Source of the DNA: Dorea longicatena | Lineage (GTDB): Bacteria; Bacillota; Clostridia; Lachnospirales; Lachnospiraceae | NCBI RefSeq assembly: GCF_025150085.1 | Contig: NZ_CP102280.1 | Location: forward strand, 697,001-761,000 | DNA: 64,000 nt | Direction of reading: 5' to 3' | Shown here: positions 63,833-64,000 of the stretch, one piece after another | Layout of the letters: each line of letters starts with the position of its first letter | Numbering within the stretch: position 1 is the stretch's first letter | The notes under the pieces: model-generated | What the model was told of the DNA's origin: nothing | What the model saw: the letters and a program-made list of their open reading frames with translations, nothing else | Databases searched by the model: none | Made by a program: the position numbers and the translations under genes

Positions 63833-64000
63833 ATGAAATTAGCAGATTTAGCAACAGGCTCTGATTGGATAGTGTGGATTGTCTTTGCGATATTTGCTGT
63901 ACTTTCTATTATTTTACTTTCTGGACATGGAAGCTGGTTCATTTCTGGATATAATACAGCTTCAAGAGAAGAAAAGGAAAAATATGATGAAAAGAAGTTA
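63833..64000 (+). CDS. DUF3784-like membrane protein, cut by the window end
   Basis: The first 56 codons of a gene that runs past the window. ATG 63833 follows AAGGAGGAG. One hydrophobic segment (WIVWIVFAIFAVLSIILL) precedes GHGSWFISGYNTASREEKEKYDEKKL, the signature of DUF3784 proteins, small membrane proteins of unknown function in Firmicutes. Confidence 0.75.
   Translation, partial: MKLADLATGSDWIVWIVFAIFAVLSIILLSGHGSWFISGYNTASREEKEKYDEKKL

Noticed and set aside
1..64000. tRNA or rRNA genes
   Set aside because: No T-loop consensus with flanking acceptor stems and no rRNA-like sequence was recognised in the intergenic regions.

Overview
The window looks like a chromosomal piece of an anaerobic Firmicute of the class Clostridia, most likely Lachnospiraceae. 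The evidence is moderate-to-low GC, strong Shine-Dalgarno sites, pyruvate:ferredoxin oxidoreductase, pyruvate phosphate dikinase, a membrane pyrophosphatase, a Stickland-type glycine reductase operon with in-frame UGA selenocysteine codons, and small families common in that group (DUF3784-like, a probable DUF3877 protein, YlmC/YmxH). No rRNA, tRNA, CRISPR array or prophage was seen. The species cannot be fixed from this window.

Layout. 1-10.2 kb: housekeeping genes, mostly single genes ended by strong hairpin terminators (trxA, dapB, a membrane-anchored XRE regulator, a HAD phosphatase, an atypical carbamate kinase, ferredoxin, ylmC-like, nrdR, a first truA, exonuclease III, a YmfI-like reductase, a small alarmone-hydrolase-like HD protein, acylphosphatase, a TetR regulator). 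10.2-12 kb: a GntR/FCD regulator divergent from proC, with four GTATAC dyads arranged as two 19-bp-spaced pairs over back-to-back promoters. 12-20.9 kb: a papain/C39-like protein, an arylsulfotransferase-like lipoprotein, cyclophilin, ecfA1-ecfA2-ecfT, a second truA, and hppA. 21-23.3 kb: two COG0523 GTPases in tandem, one with a histidine-rich tract and one apparently fused to a DUF1980/TIGR03943-like domain. 23.3-25.5 kb: an IS110-family element lying between two inverted copies of a long hairpin element (about 205-216 bp), then pyrC. 26.9-32 kb: a glycine-riboswitch-controlled AGCS symporter, undecaprenol/diacylglycerol kinase, a phasin-like protein and a UbiB-like kinase. 32-44.3 kb: PFOR, a lysine-riboswitch-controlled NhaC-family transporter, an M16C peptidase, era, a YqzL-like small gene, recO and glyS.

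44.5-58.1 kb is a glycine and threonine catabolic island. It holds a second AGCS symporter, a glycine riboswitch with terminator, grdX-grdE-grdB-trxB-trxA-grdA, an internal terminator, grdC-grdD, a Ser/Thr:Na+ symporter on the opposite strand, then tdh-kbl. The inferred flow is threonine to 2-amino-3-ketobutyrate (Tdh), then glycine plus acetyl-CoA (Kbl), then acetyl-phosphate plus ammonia by glycine reductase, with reducing power from TrxB/thioredoxin. GrdA and GrdB each need UGA read as selenocysteine. The last 6 kb holds an M18 aminopeptidase, ppdK, and a small accessory cluster (XRE regulator, small membrane proteins, a hairpin-dense non-coding stretch, a DUF3784-like gene cut by the window end).

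The most unusual structure is non-coding. The two long hairpins flanking the IS110 element have almost unrelated stem sequences but share the same unpaired motifs and the same internal mismatch, the pattern expected of a conserved structured RNA or DNA element. A second, much shorter hairpin family sits directly after terminators at three places, with compensatory stem changes.
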